Assembly (NCBI GenBank): GCA_025354845.1
Contig: JANXMD010000167.1
Span: 1 to 5,222 of the forward strand
Origin: Verrucomicrobiota bacterium
GTDB taxonomy: Bacteria; Verrucomicrobiota; Verrucomicrobiia; Limisphaerales; UBA9464
DNA length: 5,222 nt
Direction of reading: 5' to 3'
Below the pieces are notes generated by a model. That model made no database searches, had not been told where the DNA came from, and worked only from the letters and a program-made list of their open reading frames with translations. A program made the position numbers and the translations under genes. This document shows, piece by piece, positions 1-5,222 of the stretch (the stretch's first letter is position 1; each line of letters starts with the position of its first letter).

Positions 1-2
1 CC

Positions 3-866
3 CTCGGGGGACTCGCGTCCTACGGGGATGCCAAAGCCCGCACCGCGCTGGAATTGCTGGCCGCCGCGGATGCGCCGGTCGCCACGCGTGCCGATGCGGC
101 TGCGGCGTTGGTGCGGTTGGATCCGGAGCGGGCCGCGGGGCCTTCGGTGGATTTGCTCGCCGGCCAACTGGATTCCCGGTCGGTGCAAGTTCTCATCCAG
201 GCGTTCCTCCGGCATCACGATGCGGTTCCGAAACTGGTCGCCGCCATGAAGGGGAAGCCTCCTTCGCCAGATACGGCGAAGCTCGGACTGCGGGAAATGG
301 CCTCCTCAGGACGACGCGATCCGGCGTTGGCCGCCATTCTCACTCACGCGGCAGGCCTGGATCGCGATCCCAAGCCAATGGACGCCGCAGCACTGGCCGC
401 CTTCGTGCTTGAAGTGCGGCAACGCGGGAATCCGGCAGCAGGCGCCGAGATCTTCGGACGGGCCGAACTCGGGTGCACCACCTGCCACAGCGTGGACGGC
501 ACTCCCGGCAAGATCGGGCCCGACCTCGGCGCGCTCGGCACGGCCCAAACCGTGGAGTACATCGTGGGCGCCATTTTGGAGCCGCAACGTGAAGTGAAGG
601 AGGGTTTCATGGCGCACGAGATTGTCACTCGGGAGGGCGACACCTTTCAGGGGTACCTGCGCGGAGAGACGGCGCAGGAGGTTCAGTTGTGGGATCACGT
701 GTCGCTCCGTCTGGTGCGCTTGTCGCCGGACCGGATTGAGTCCCGGCGCACGTTGGGAAGTCTCATGCCTTCCGGGCTTGCCTCGATGCTCACCCAGGAC
801 GAATTCCGCGATTTGGTCCGCTACTTGTCGGGACTGGGTCGCAAATCGGGCACGGCGCGTCCGTGA
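3..866 (+). CDS. PVC-type HEAT-repeat / cytochrome c heme-binding protein, C-terminal part (5' end outside window)
   Basis: The frame is open from the first full codon at position 3, so the start lies upstream; 287 residues are visible. Visible residues 1 to about 120 are Ala/Leu-rich helical pairs like HEAT repeats. A cytochrome c domain follows, with the heme attachment site CTTCH (Cys158, Cys161, His162, visible numbering), a GPDLGALG segment, and a likely distal Met ligand in SLMPSGL (Met255). The order HEAT, CxxCH, GPDL, KEG, SLMP and a final D-L-V-R-Y-L-S helix matches the 'putative heme-binding domain' proteins of Planctomycetes and Verrucomicrobia. Those proteins often carry an N-terminal sugar-dehydrogenase-like beta-propeller and total about 1000 residues; that part cannot be seen here. 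The likely role is periplasmic electron transfer from an oxidised substrate, which is not identifiable. The gene ends 44 bases before the esterase start and is probably in the same operon. Family assignment is strong; substrate is unknown. Confidence 0.9.
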   Translation, partial: LGGLASYGDAKARTALELLAAADAPVATRADAAAALVRLDPERAAGPSVDLLAGQLDSRSVQVLIQAFLRHHDAVPKLVAAMKGKPPSPDTAKLGLREMASSGRRDPALAAILTHAAGLDRDPKPMDAAALAAFVLEVRQRGNPAAGAEIFGRAELGCTTCHSVDGTPGKIGPDLGALGTAQTVEYIVGAILEPQREVKEGFMAHEIVTREGDTFQGYLRGETAQEVQLWDHVSLRLVRLSPDRIESRRTLGSLMPSGLASMLTQDEFRDLVRYLSGLGRKSGTARP

Positions 867-910
867 GGCGCGGATTTGACGTGAGGGGTTGGCCCCGCCA
901 GCCTGTCCTC

Positions 911-2566
911 ATGGTACTTCGCCCATCGTGTGTCTCGGGTTGGCTGGGACTAGCGCTGTTCGCTCTTCGGGCGTTGGCGAATCCGGCGGTCGAATCCGGA
1001 CCCACTTCCCAGGCTCCCGCGCGACTTCAGTTTTCCGTGGAAGTGGCGGCCAATGCCGGACCCGTCCCGAAAGACGGACGACTCTTCGTGGTCCTTGGAA
1101 GCCCCTCCGGTGATGAACCCCGGCTCTCCATCGGCAGCACCGGATTGAAACTCGCTCCCGTGCTGGCGCGCGACGTGGCGGGTTGGAAGTCGGGAACGGC
1201 CGCCACACTGGACTATCAGAGTGCCCTCTGCCCGCTCACCGAACTGTCTTCGTTGCCCGCTGGCGAGTACCGGGTGCAAGCGGTGTTGGCGACGAATCGA
1301 GATTTGCTGCTGCCGAATGCGCCGGGAAACTGGTTTTCCAAGCCAGTCGCGATGCACCTGGATCCCAAAAAGCGCGGTCCGGTGCGGCTGAGGATCGACC
1401 AGCAGATTCCCGCGGAGACGCTGCCAACCGACGGAGACCTGACACGATTTGTAAAGTTTCGTTCCGAGGTGCTCTCTCGCTTTTGGGGACGCCCGATGTT
1501 TCTGCGCGTCGGCATCATTCTTCCGTCGGGTTTTGAGACCGAGACCACACGGCGCTATCCCCTGGTGGTCCAGATTGGCGGCTACGGGACCCGGTACACT
1601 CACGCCGAGCAGTTGATGGCCACCAACTCGGACTTCCGCGCCCGCTGGACAGCCGCGCCGACGAAGCGGGTGGTGCTCCTGCAGTTGGATGGCGCCGGTC
1701 CGCTGGGTGATCCGTACCAAGTGGACTCCGCAAACCATGGTCCATACGGCACCGCCCTGGTAGAAGAGTTGATTCCGTATGTGGAGTCTGCCTTCCGCTG
1801 TATTGGCCAACCGCACGCGCGGTTTACCACCGGTGGATCCACGGGCGGTTGGGTCTCGATGGCGCTGCAGGTGTTTTATCCCGATTACTTCGGAGGGTGC
1901 TGGAGCGGGTATCCCGATTCCCTTGATTTTCGGGCCGTTCAGTTGGTCAACCTTTACGAGGAGACGAACGCCTTCGTGAATCCGGAAGGTTTTGAGCGGC
2001 CGAGCGCCCGTCAGTTGAACGGGGATACTCTGTTCACCATGCGCCACGAAATGCAGGTGGAAAACGTGCTGGGCCGCGGCGACTCGTTTACCCGATCGGG
2101 TGGCCAATGGGGCGCCTGGAACGCGACCTACAGCCCGCGTGGGACCAACGGACTGCCGGTGCCAGTATGGGATGCGCGTACCGGGGTCCTCCATCCGGAG
2201 GTTGCGGAGCATTGGAAAAAGTACGATCTCCGTCAGGTAATGGCGGATCACTGGCCGGAACTTGGGCCGAAGCTCCGAGGCAAGCTGCATGTTTGGGTGG
2301 GCGATGCCGACGACTACTTCCTCGACGGTGGGGTGCGGTACGTCGAGGCCTTTCTCAAGGTGGCGACACCCCCGGCCGAGGCCCGGATCGAGTTTGGAGG
2401 ACAGCAGCGGCACGGATGGCGGCCGCGCGAATTCCCGGCGCTGCTCGATGAAATGCAGTCGGCGGTCGAAACCAATGCGCCGAAGTCGGCCCAAGCTGGA
2501 ATCAATTACCTGAAGGCGAAATTCGGTCACCCCGCGAACTGCCCGTATTGCAAAGGAGGACGATGA
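911..2566 (+). CDS. Exported alpha/beta-hydrolase, putative esterase
   Basis: A 551-residue protein starting at ATG 911. This start gives a compact signal peptide (residues 1 to about 23, hydrophobic WLGLALFAL, cleavage near ALA|NP). A GTG at 863, overlapping the upstream stop, is in frame but adds 16 Arg-rich residues before the signal; neither start has a clear ribosome binding site. Residues ~35-180 look like a beta-rich N-terminal domain. Residues ~205-525 are the hydrolase: strand YPLVVQIGGYG, nucleophile elbow GGSTGG with Ser310, an acidic candidate in VGDADDYFLD (Asp465, 467, 468 or 472), and candidate His501 in QQRHGW. GxSxG followed by Asp and then His is the order expected of a serine hydrolase, most like the 'putative esterase' (esterase D/enterochelin esterase-like) group. 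The substrate is unknown; an ester on a polysaccharide or organic acid is possible. The protein ends in NCPYCKGGR, a CxxC tail unusual for the fold. The gene sits between an exported cytochrome gene and an exported CxxC protein gene. Confidence 0.82.
   Translation: MVLRPSCVSGWLGLALFALRALANPAVESGPTSQAPARLQFSVEVAANAGPVPKDGRLFVVLGSPSGDEPRLSIGSTGLKLAPVLARDVAGWKSGTAATLDYQSALCPLTELSSLPAGEYRVQAVLATNRDLLLPNAPGNWFSKPVAMHLDPKKRGPVRLRIDQQIPAETLPTDGDLTRFVKFRSEVLSRFWGRPMFLRVGIILPSGFETETTRRYPLVVQIGGYGTRYTHAEQLMATNSDFRARWTAAPTKRVVLLQLDGAGPLGDPYQVDSANHGPYGTALVEELIPYVESAFRCIGQPHARFTTGGSTGGWVSMALQVFYPDYFGGCWSGYPDSLDFRAVQLVNLYEETNAFVNPEGFERPSARQLNGDTLFTMRHEMQVENVLGRGDSFTRSGGQWGAWNATYSPRGTNGLPVPVWDARTGVLHPEVAEHWKKYDLRQVMADHWPELGPKLRGKLHVWVGDADDYFLDGGVRYVEAFLKVATPPAEARIEFGGQQRHGWRPREFPALLDEMQSAVETNAPKSAQAGINYLKAKFGHPANCPYCKGGR
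2552..2559 (+). promoter_or_regulatory. Strong Shine-Dalgarno for the downstream CxxC protein gene
   Basis: AAAGGAGG lies inside the last codons of the esterase gene, 3 bases before ATG 2563. The core matches the 16S anti-Shine-Dalgarno perfectly, but the spacing is shorter than usual. With the ATGA stop/start overlap it suggests translational coupling of the two genes. It also supports ATG 2563 over an in-frame TTG at 2548, which lies upstream of the site. Confidence 0.75.
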
Positions 2567-3297
2567 ATTCCAAGACCCATAAACTTCGATTTCGCACTGT
2601 GGTCCACCGGGTAGCGATCGTGATCGCAGTCGCCACCGGGCTGCGTGGCGAGGCCGCAGATCCTGTGCTCTATTCGTTGATGCCCGGGAGCCTCACTTTC
2701 GACGACTGCCAGCTCTGCGGACGCCCCACCATTGCCGAGGCGACCACCGGCGGATTCCAGCTGCGTCTGGTGGATAACACCTTTCCCAACTCCATCTACG
2801 CGGTGGAGCAGTTGACGTTCGATACGGTGGTCGGCGGTGTCCCACGACGCCACGGGACTGGCAGCGGAACACTGGTGTTGGGGGGAGACTTTGTGCTGAC
2901 CGTGACCATGGAGCTCGATCTTCAGGTGGATGACGGGACCGGCGCCAAGCCCGCGCATCTCAAGAGTTCGACCGTCCTGGCGAAGGGCCTGCCCGACTAC
3001 ACGCTGTCGATGCTCCAAACCGACGGTACGTTCGTGCACATGCTGCACGCCGAGTGGATTGCCGAGCCGGTGGAGACGATTGCCTGGCGCTGGGTTTCGG
3101 TTGGAAGCACCGAGGGCGTCGTCGCTTGGCCGGCCAGCTATGGAACGGCAACGGTTCAAAGGCGTGACGTCACCGGGGGCGTTGCGGTTTGGGAAAACGT
3201 CGACACGGTGGTGACGGCCGGGCCGAAGGAATCGACCGGCCGATTCCCGCTCTCCGGCGATGGCGGATTGTACCGGCTGCGGTGGAGTTCACGGTGA
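2563..3297 (+). CDS. Exported CxxC-motif protein of unknown function
   Basis: A 244-residue protein. The start at ATG 2563 is supported by the AAAGGAGG site and the 4-base overlap with the esterase stop. Residues 1 to about 31 form a signal peptide with a basic n-region, hydrophobic VAIVIAVATG and cleavage near GEA|AD. The mature N-terminus has a recognisable block: YSLMPGSLTFDDCQLCGRP (Cys49, Cys52), then GGFQLRLVD and IYAVEQLTF (Tyr79), then GSGTLVLGG and LQVDDG. I recall this order (DDC..C.RP, RLRL, YAVE, GSGTY, VDDG) from uncharacterised secreted proteins in Verrucomicrobiota and other bacteria with large genomes; I know of no assigned function. The last ~40 residues (VWENVD to LSGDGGLYRLRWSSR) resemble the C-terminal module common in secreted verrucomicrobial proteins, which often end in FFRLR-like sequence. 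The CxxC could form a disulfide or bind metal. Coupling to the esterase suggests a shared task outside the cytoplasm, which is inference only. Confidence 0.85.
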   Translation: MNSKTHKLRFRTVVHRVAIVIAVATGLRGEAADPVLYSLMPGSLTFDDCQLCGRPTIAEATTGGFQLRLVDNTFPNSIYAVEQLTFDTVVGGVPRRHGTGSGTLVLGGDFVLTVTMELDLQVDDGTGAKPAHLKSSTVLAKGLPDYTLSMLQTDGTFVHMLHAEWIAEPVETIAWRWVSVGSTEGVVAWPASYGTATVQRRDVTGGVAVWENVDTVVTAGPKESTGRFPLSGDGGLYRLRWSSR

Positions 3298-3309
3298 CGG
3301 GGATCTGCC

Positions 3310-3323
3310 GTCCCTCAGGGGAC
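3310..3323 (+). terminator. Small hairpin after the operon, possible weak terminator
   Basis: GTCCC and GGGAC form a 5-bp stem around a TCAG loop, 13 bases after the stop of the CxxC protein gene. No T-tract follows, so it is not a classical intrinsic terminator. An overlapping alternative stem pairs GACGG (3296-3300) with CCGTC (3308-3312). Position is the main argument. Confidence 0.25.
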
Positions 3324-3349
3324 TCGGGTGCGTTTGGGCGTCAATGAGT

Positions 3350-3369
3350 CCCAGCGTTGAAACGCTGGG
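3350..3369. repeat. REP-like palindrome
   Basis: CCCAGCG, a TTGAAA loop, then CGCTGGG: a perfect 7-bp stem with a 6-nt loop, followed by CTAGTATCTTGAA. Very similar 'ccagcgttgaaacgctggg' palindromes are, to my recollection, dispersed in planctomycete and verrucomicrobial genomes and are often mis-annotated as small ORFs. It lies between convergent transcripts (operon + and mtnA -), so it could also serve as a bidirectional RNA hairpin. No transposase gene is visible in the window. The palindrome is certain; the REP family is inference. Confidence 0.6.
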
Positions 3370-3474
3370 CTAGTATCTTGAATCGAACGCGACGCGCTGG
3401 GGACGAATCGTTTCGTTCATAGGCACTAGTCGCGTTGTTGGATGCGCCGCAGGACTCAATGGGTCTTGGCTTGA

Positions 3475-3504
3475 ATCTGCGTTCATCTGCGTCTATCTGC
3501 GGTT
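3475..3504. repeat. 10-nt-periodic repeat, copy A (three ATCTGCGNNN units)
   Basis: ATCTGC occurs at 3475, 3485 and 3495, giving three 10-base units with consensus ATCTGCGKYY and no indels. The block lies 18 bases downstream of the mtnA stop, in the 3' flank of its transcript; read on the minus strand it becomes CGCAGAT units. A diverged copy with the same 10-base spacing lies at 4941-4970 (23 of 30 positions identical by hand count). No coding frame of interest covers it. The remainder of the 224-base gap (3298-3521) holds only the hairpin and palindrome listed separately. Confidence 0.7.
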
Positions 3505-3521
3505 AACTCATTCCCCGCTCC

Positions 3522-4637
3522 TCAAGGCTTCAGCGTGCGGAGATCCTTCGGTTTGAAGATCCCCCGGGGGGTGATGATGCCCGTGATCAGATCCGGCGGC
3601 GTGACATCGAACCCCGGGTTTCGGGCCGTGCTGGAAGGATTCGCAATCCGCACATAAATCCGCTCCCCCTCCTTTTTTCTTTTCCCTTCTCCCTTTTGCC
3701 TTTCAGCGATGCCCCACGCGCCGAGCACCTCGTCGCCAGCGCGCTCCTCGATCGGAATGTCGCGGCCGGACTTGAGATTCCAGTCGATGGTCGATCCGGG
3801 AATGGCGACGTAGAAGGGGATCTTGTGACGGTGAGCCAGAACGGCCTTGGTGTAGGTACCGATCTTGTTGCAGACCTCGCCGGTTCGACCGAGAACGCGA
3901 TCGCTGCCGACGATCACCAGATCGATCTCACCACGCTGCATGAGGAAGCCGGCGGCGTTGTCGGCAATGACATCGTGGGAAATGCCCTGCTGCGCGAGTT
4001 CCCACGCGGTCAGCGAGGCGCCCTGACAGCGCGGGCGGGTCTCGTCACAGAAAACGTGGAATTTCCGGCCCTGCGCCTGCGCGGCGTACAGCGGCGCGGT
4101 GGCGGTGCCGATGTCCACGAAGGCCAGCCACCCGGCATTGCAATGGGTGAGAACGCGCATGCCCTCGCGAATCAGCGGGGCGCCGTGTTCCCCGATCTCG
4201 CGGCAGTGGGCCACGTCTTCGTCGGCAAAGGCGCGGGCGGCGGCGACGGCGATCGTCTGCTGCTCGCGGACCGTCCGTCCGGCACTCATCGCGCGGAGGA
4301 CGCCGTCCATGGCGTTGACTGGATCCACCGCTGTGGGACGCGCTTCCTTCAAGGTCTCGTACACCGAGAGGAGGTGCGTGCAGAAGCGACCCGGATTCGT
4401 TCCCTTGAATTCCAAAGCGCCCTGCGCGAGACCGTAGGCGGCCGTCGCTCCAATCGCGCCGGCGCCGCGGACCACCATGTCGGTGATGGCGCAGGCGGTA
4501 TCGCGATAATTCAGGATTGCCACCTGTTCGAAGCGGTGCGGGAGCAGGCGCTGTTCGATCAGGAGTACGGCGTTTTTGGTGGCGTCGAATTCGACGGTGC
4601 GATAGGGGCTCGAGCGCCCGCGGACGGTCACGTTCAC
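3522..4637 (-). CDS. mtnA: Methylthioribose-1-phosphate isomerase
   Basis: MtnA converts 5-methylthioribose-1-phosphate to methylthioribulose-1-phosphate in cytoplasmic methionine salvage; some relatives also act on 5-deoxyribose-1-phosphate. The 371-residue reading from GTG 4637 shows the family hallmarks in order: MVVRGAGAIGATAAYG, ARPTAVDPVNAMD, THCNAG with catalytic Cys166, DETRPRCQGASLTAWEL, IADNAAGFLM, VGSDRV with catalytic Asp246, NKIGTYTKAVLA, PFYVAIPGSTID, IPIEER, NPGFDVTPPDLITGIITPRG. The spacing of Cys and Asp (80 residues) agrees with Cys160/Asp240 of the Bacillus subtilis enzyme. The start is uncertain. ATG 4700 or GTG 4775 in frame would add residues encoded by repeat-like DNA with no resemblance to the family, so I chose GTG 4637, although no Shine-Dalgarno is visible. 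Oddities are a purine-only insert at residues ~312-326 and RGAGAIG where RGAPAIG is usual. It stands alone here with no other salvage genes visible and faces the + strand operon. Confidence 0.95.
   Translation of the reverse strand: MNVTVRGRSSPYRTVEFDATKNAVLLIEQRLLPHRFEQVAILNYRDTACAITDMVVRGAGAIGATAAYGLAQGALEFKGTNPGRFCTHLLSVYETLKEARPTAVDPVNAMDGVLRAMSAGRTVREQQTIAVAAARAFADEDVAHCREIGEHGAPLIREGMRVLTHCNAGWLAFVDIGTATAPLYAAQAQGRKFHVFCDETRPRCQGASLTAWELAQQGISHDVIADNAAGFLMQRGEIDLVIVGSDRVLGRTGEVCNKIGTYTKAVLAHRHKIPFYVAIPGSTIDWNLKSGRDIPIEERAGDEVLGAWGIAERQKGEGKRKKEGERIYVRIANPSSTARNPGFDVTPPDLITGIITPRGIFKPKDLRTLKP
3664..3704 (-). repeat. Purine-only low-complexity insert within mtnA
   Basis: On the coding (minus) strand these 41 bases are A/G throughout except one C, with runs such as AAAAGGGAGAAGGG and AAAAAAGGAGGGGG. 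They encode a charged stretch (ERQKGEGKRKKEGE, residues 312-325) between the conserved IPIEER region and the RIANPSSTARNPGFDVTP region, where family members vary in length. The reading frame stays open on both sides, so the gene appears functional. The composition is unlike the rest of the gene and resembles the A/G-rich simple repeats seen between genes in this group, which suggests repeat expansion or insertion into a surface loop. Confidence 0.7.
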
Positions 4638-4651
4638 GGGGGGAGAGTGGA

Positions 4652-4682
4652 GTTGAAGGGTTGAAGTGTGAAAGGTTGAAGA
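4652..4682. repeat. Degenerate tandem GTTGAAG repeat upstream of mtnA
   Basis: There are four units of 7-8 bases: GTTGAAGG, GTTGAAGT, GTGAAAG and GTTGAAGA. The block ends 15 bases upstream of the chosen mtnA start, in its 5' leader. Looser related units recur at about 4811-4842 (GTTGAGAT, GTTGCGGC, GTTGAAGC). If the mtnA start were further upstream, these bases would encode a Ser/Thr/Leu/His-rich extension with no family match. Confidence 0.6.
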
Positions 4683-4705
4683 GGAGAAAGCCGGTGTCAT
4701 GGAGT

Positions 4706-4732
4706 CCGGTGGGAAGCGGAGCGACCCACCGG
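4706..4732. repeat. 8-bp inverted repeat in the mtnA upstream region
   Basis: CCGGTGGG (4706-4713) and CCCACCGG (4725-4732) are perfect inverted arms around an 11-base spacer, AAGCGGAGCGA. No T-tract follows on either strand, so a terminator role is not supported. The GGGAAGCGGAGCGACCC type of core resembles dispersed palindromic repeats I recall from verrucomicrobial genomes. An operator upstream of mtnA is the alternative, but nothing else favours it. Confidence 0.5.
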
Positions 4733-4770
4733 TTTGGACGGTCCACCCCGCCGCTGTGGGGAGAAGGAGT

Positions 4771-4807
4771 GACACGGATGGCTCCGATTACACGGAGCAG
4801 AGGGGAG
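4771..4807 (-). repeat. Degenerate inverted copy of the 10-nt-periodic repeat
   Basis: On the minus strand this reads CTCTGCTCCGTGTA, ATCGGAGCC, ATCCGTGTC, which share the ATCNG and CCGTGT words of the copy at 4941-4970 but with irregular 9-11-base spacing. Together the two blocks form a loose inverted pair around about 130 bases without a gene. Homology is probable but not certain. Confidence 0.4.
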
Positions 4808-4940
4808 ACTGTTGAGATCTTGAACGGTTGCGGCGTTGAAGCGGCGTGGCGAATCACAAGAGTTTACAGGTGACCACGAACAAAACGGCGCGAGCTGAGG
4901 CTCACACACTATCCCCCAATCGGAATCCGTCCCGCTCCGT

Positions 4941-4970
4941 ATCCGTGTTCATCGGTGTCCCTCTGTGGTT
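4941..4970. repeat. 10-nt-periodic repeat, copy B
   Basis: Three ungapped 10-base units start at 4941, 4951 and 4961 (ATCCGTGTTC, ATCGGTGTCC, CTCTGTGGTT) and align unit for unit with copy A at 3475-3504. Five of the seven differences are C/T. The block ends 59 bases before the sigma factor start. Within the 4638-5029 gap I see these repeats but no convincing gene, RNA gene or promoter; the open frames there are short or shadow mtnA. Confidence 0.7.
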
Positions 4971-5029
4971 TCTCTCCCTTTTAGTCGTCGGATTTCGCGG
5001 GCGTGCGGGTGTTACTCTGTGACAACGGT

Positions 5030-5222
5030 ATGAACCAACTTTCCGATCACGAGCTCTTGAGACGGTATGCGACCACTGGTGAGGAGGTGGCGTTTGCTGA
5101 ACTGGTTCGACGCCATCTGAATCTGGTGTGGGGCGCGGCCCGCAGAACCACGGGGGACGCCGATTCGGCCCGGGATGTCGCGCAGGTGGTGTTCGTCGAC
5201 CTCGCGCGCAGAGCGCGTCACC
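5030..5222 (+). CDS. ECF-type RNA polymerase sigma factor, N-terminal part (3' end outside window)
   Basis: Sixty-four codons are visible from ATG 5030 with no stop before the window edge. The translation begins MNQLSDHELLRRYATTG and continues EVAFAELVRRHLNLVWGAARRTTGD, then ADSARDVAQVVFVDLARRAR. This is sigma-70 region 2: the FAELVRRHLNLV helix, followed by the core-binding and -10-recognition helix with the D-V-x-Q-x-V-F-x-x-L-A pattern. Such factors direct RNA polymerase to a small regulon; region 4 and any C-terminal extension lie outside the window. An in-frame GTG at 5009 would add only VLLCDNG, so ATG is preferred; no Shine-Dalgarno is evident. Verrucomicrobial genomes carry many paralogues with this YA..R.E.AFAELVRRH style, some with long C-terminal domains. 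The regulon cannot be inferred and no anti-sigma gene is visible. Confidence 0.88.
   Translation, partial: MNQLSDHELLRRYATTGEEVAFAELVRRHLNLVWGAARRTTGDADSARDVAQVVFVDLARRARH

Noticed and set aside
863..910. GTG 863 as start of the esterase gene, overlapping the upstream stop
   Set aside because: It places 16 Arg-rich residues before the signal peptide and has no ribosome binding site. ATG 911 gives a normal signal peptide, though the point is not proven.
950..2530. A 526-codon open frame on the minus strand, antisense to the esterase gene
   Set aside because: It mirrors the esterase frame in GC-rich DNA. Its translation has no recognisable domain, while the + strand has a signal peptide and serine hydrolase motifs.
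2548..2562. TTG 2548 as start of the CxxC protein gene
   Set aside because: The strong AAAGGAGG site lies downstream of this TTG and directly before ATG 2563.
3475..3504. The 10-base repeats as a CRISPR array
   Set aside because: Units are 10 bases and contiguous, with no spacers of 25-40 bases and no cas genes in the window.
3696..4664. A 322-codon open frame on the + strand across mtnA
   Set aside because: It is antisense to an unmistakable mtnA and has low-complexity Gly/Ala/Val/Arg-rich content without motifs.
4706..4732. The inverted repeat as an intrinsic terminator
   Set aside because: No T-run follows on either strand, and it lies upstream of both flanking genes rather than at a gene end.
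4045..4857. A 270-codon minus-strand frame overlapping the mtnA 5' half and upstream repeats
   Set aside because: It is an Arg/Pro-rich shifted reading of mtnA with repeat-derived N-terminal residues and no family resemblance.

Overview
The window looks like a chromosomal piece of a GC-rich Verrucomicrobiota bacterium, or a close relative in the Planctomycetes-Verrucomicrobia-Chlamydiae (PVC) group. I base this on three things. The first gene has the PVC-type HEAT-repeat plus cytochrome c architecture. The two exported proteins after it resemble PVC secreted proteins, including a C-terminus ending in YRLRWSSR. The last gene is an ECF sigma factor of the kind these genomes carry in many copies. 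The assignment rests on protein style and is not a species call.

Layout. Positions 3-866 (+) hold the C-terminal part of a large heme-binding protein that begins outside the window. Close behind it are an exported alpha/beta-hydrolase (putative esterase, 911-2566) and a small exported protein of unknown function with a CxxC motif (2563-3297). The last two overlap by 4 bases (ATGA), and the Shine-Dalgarno sequence of the small gene lies inside the 3' end of the esterase gene. These three genes probably form one operon whose products act outside the cytoplasm. Positions 3298-3521 are non-coding and hold a small hairpin, a REP-like palindrome and a 10-nt-periodic repeat. On the minus strand, convergent with the operon, lies mtnA (3522-4637), a methylthioribose-1-phosphate isomerase of the methionine salvage pathway. 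It has intact catalytic motifs and an in-frame, purine-only low-complexity insert. Positions 4638-5029 are about 390 bases without a convincing gene. They hold several degenerate repeats: GTTGAAG units, an 8-bp inverted repeat, and copies of the 10-nt-periodic element in both orientations. From 5030 to the window end is the N-terminal part of an ECF sigma factor.

I did not find an obvious new defence, CRISPR or mobile system. The points most worth a second look are the translationally coupled esterase and CxxC-protein pair, the repeated 10-nt-periodic element in the two intergenic regions, and the low-complexity insert in mtnA.
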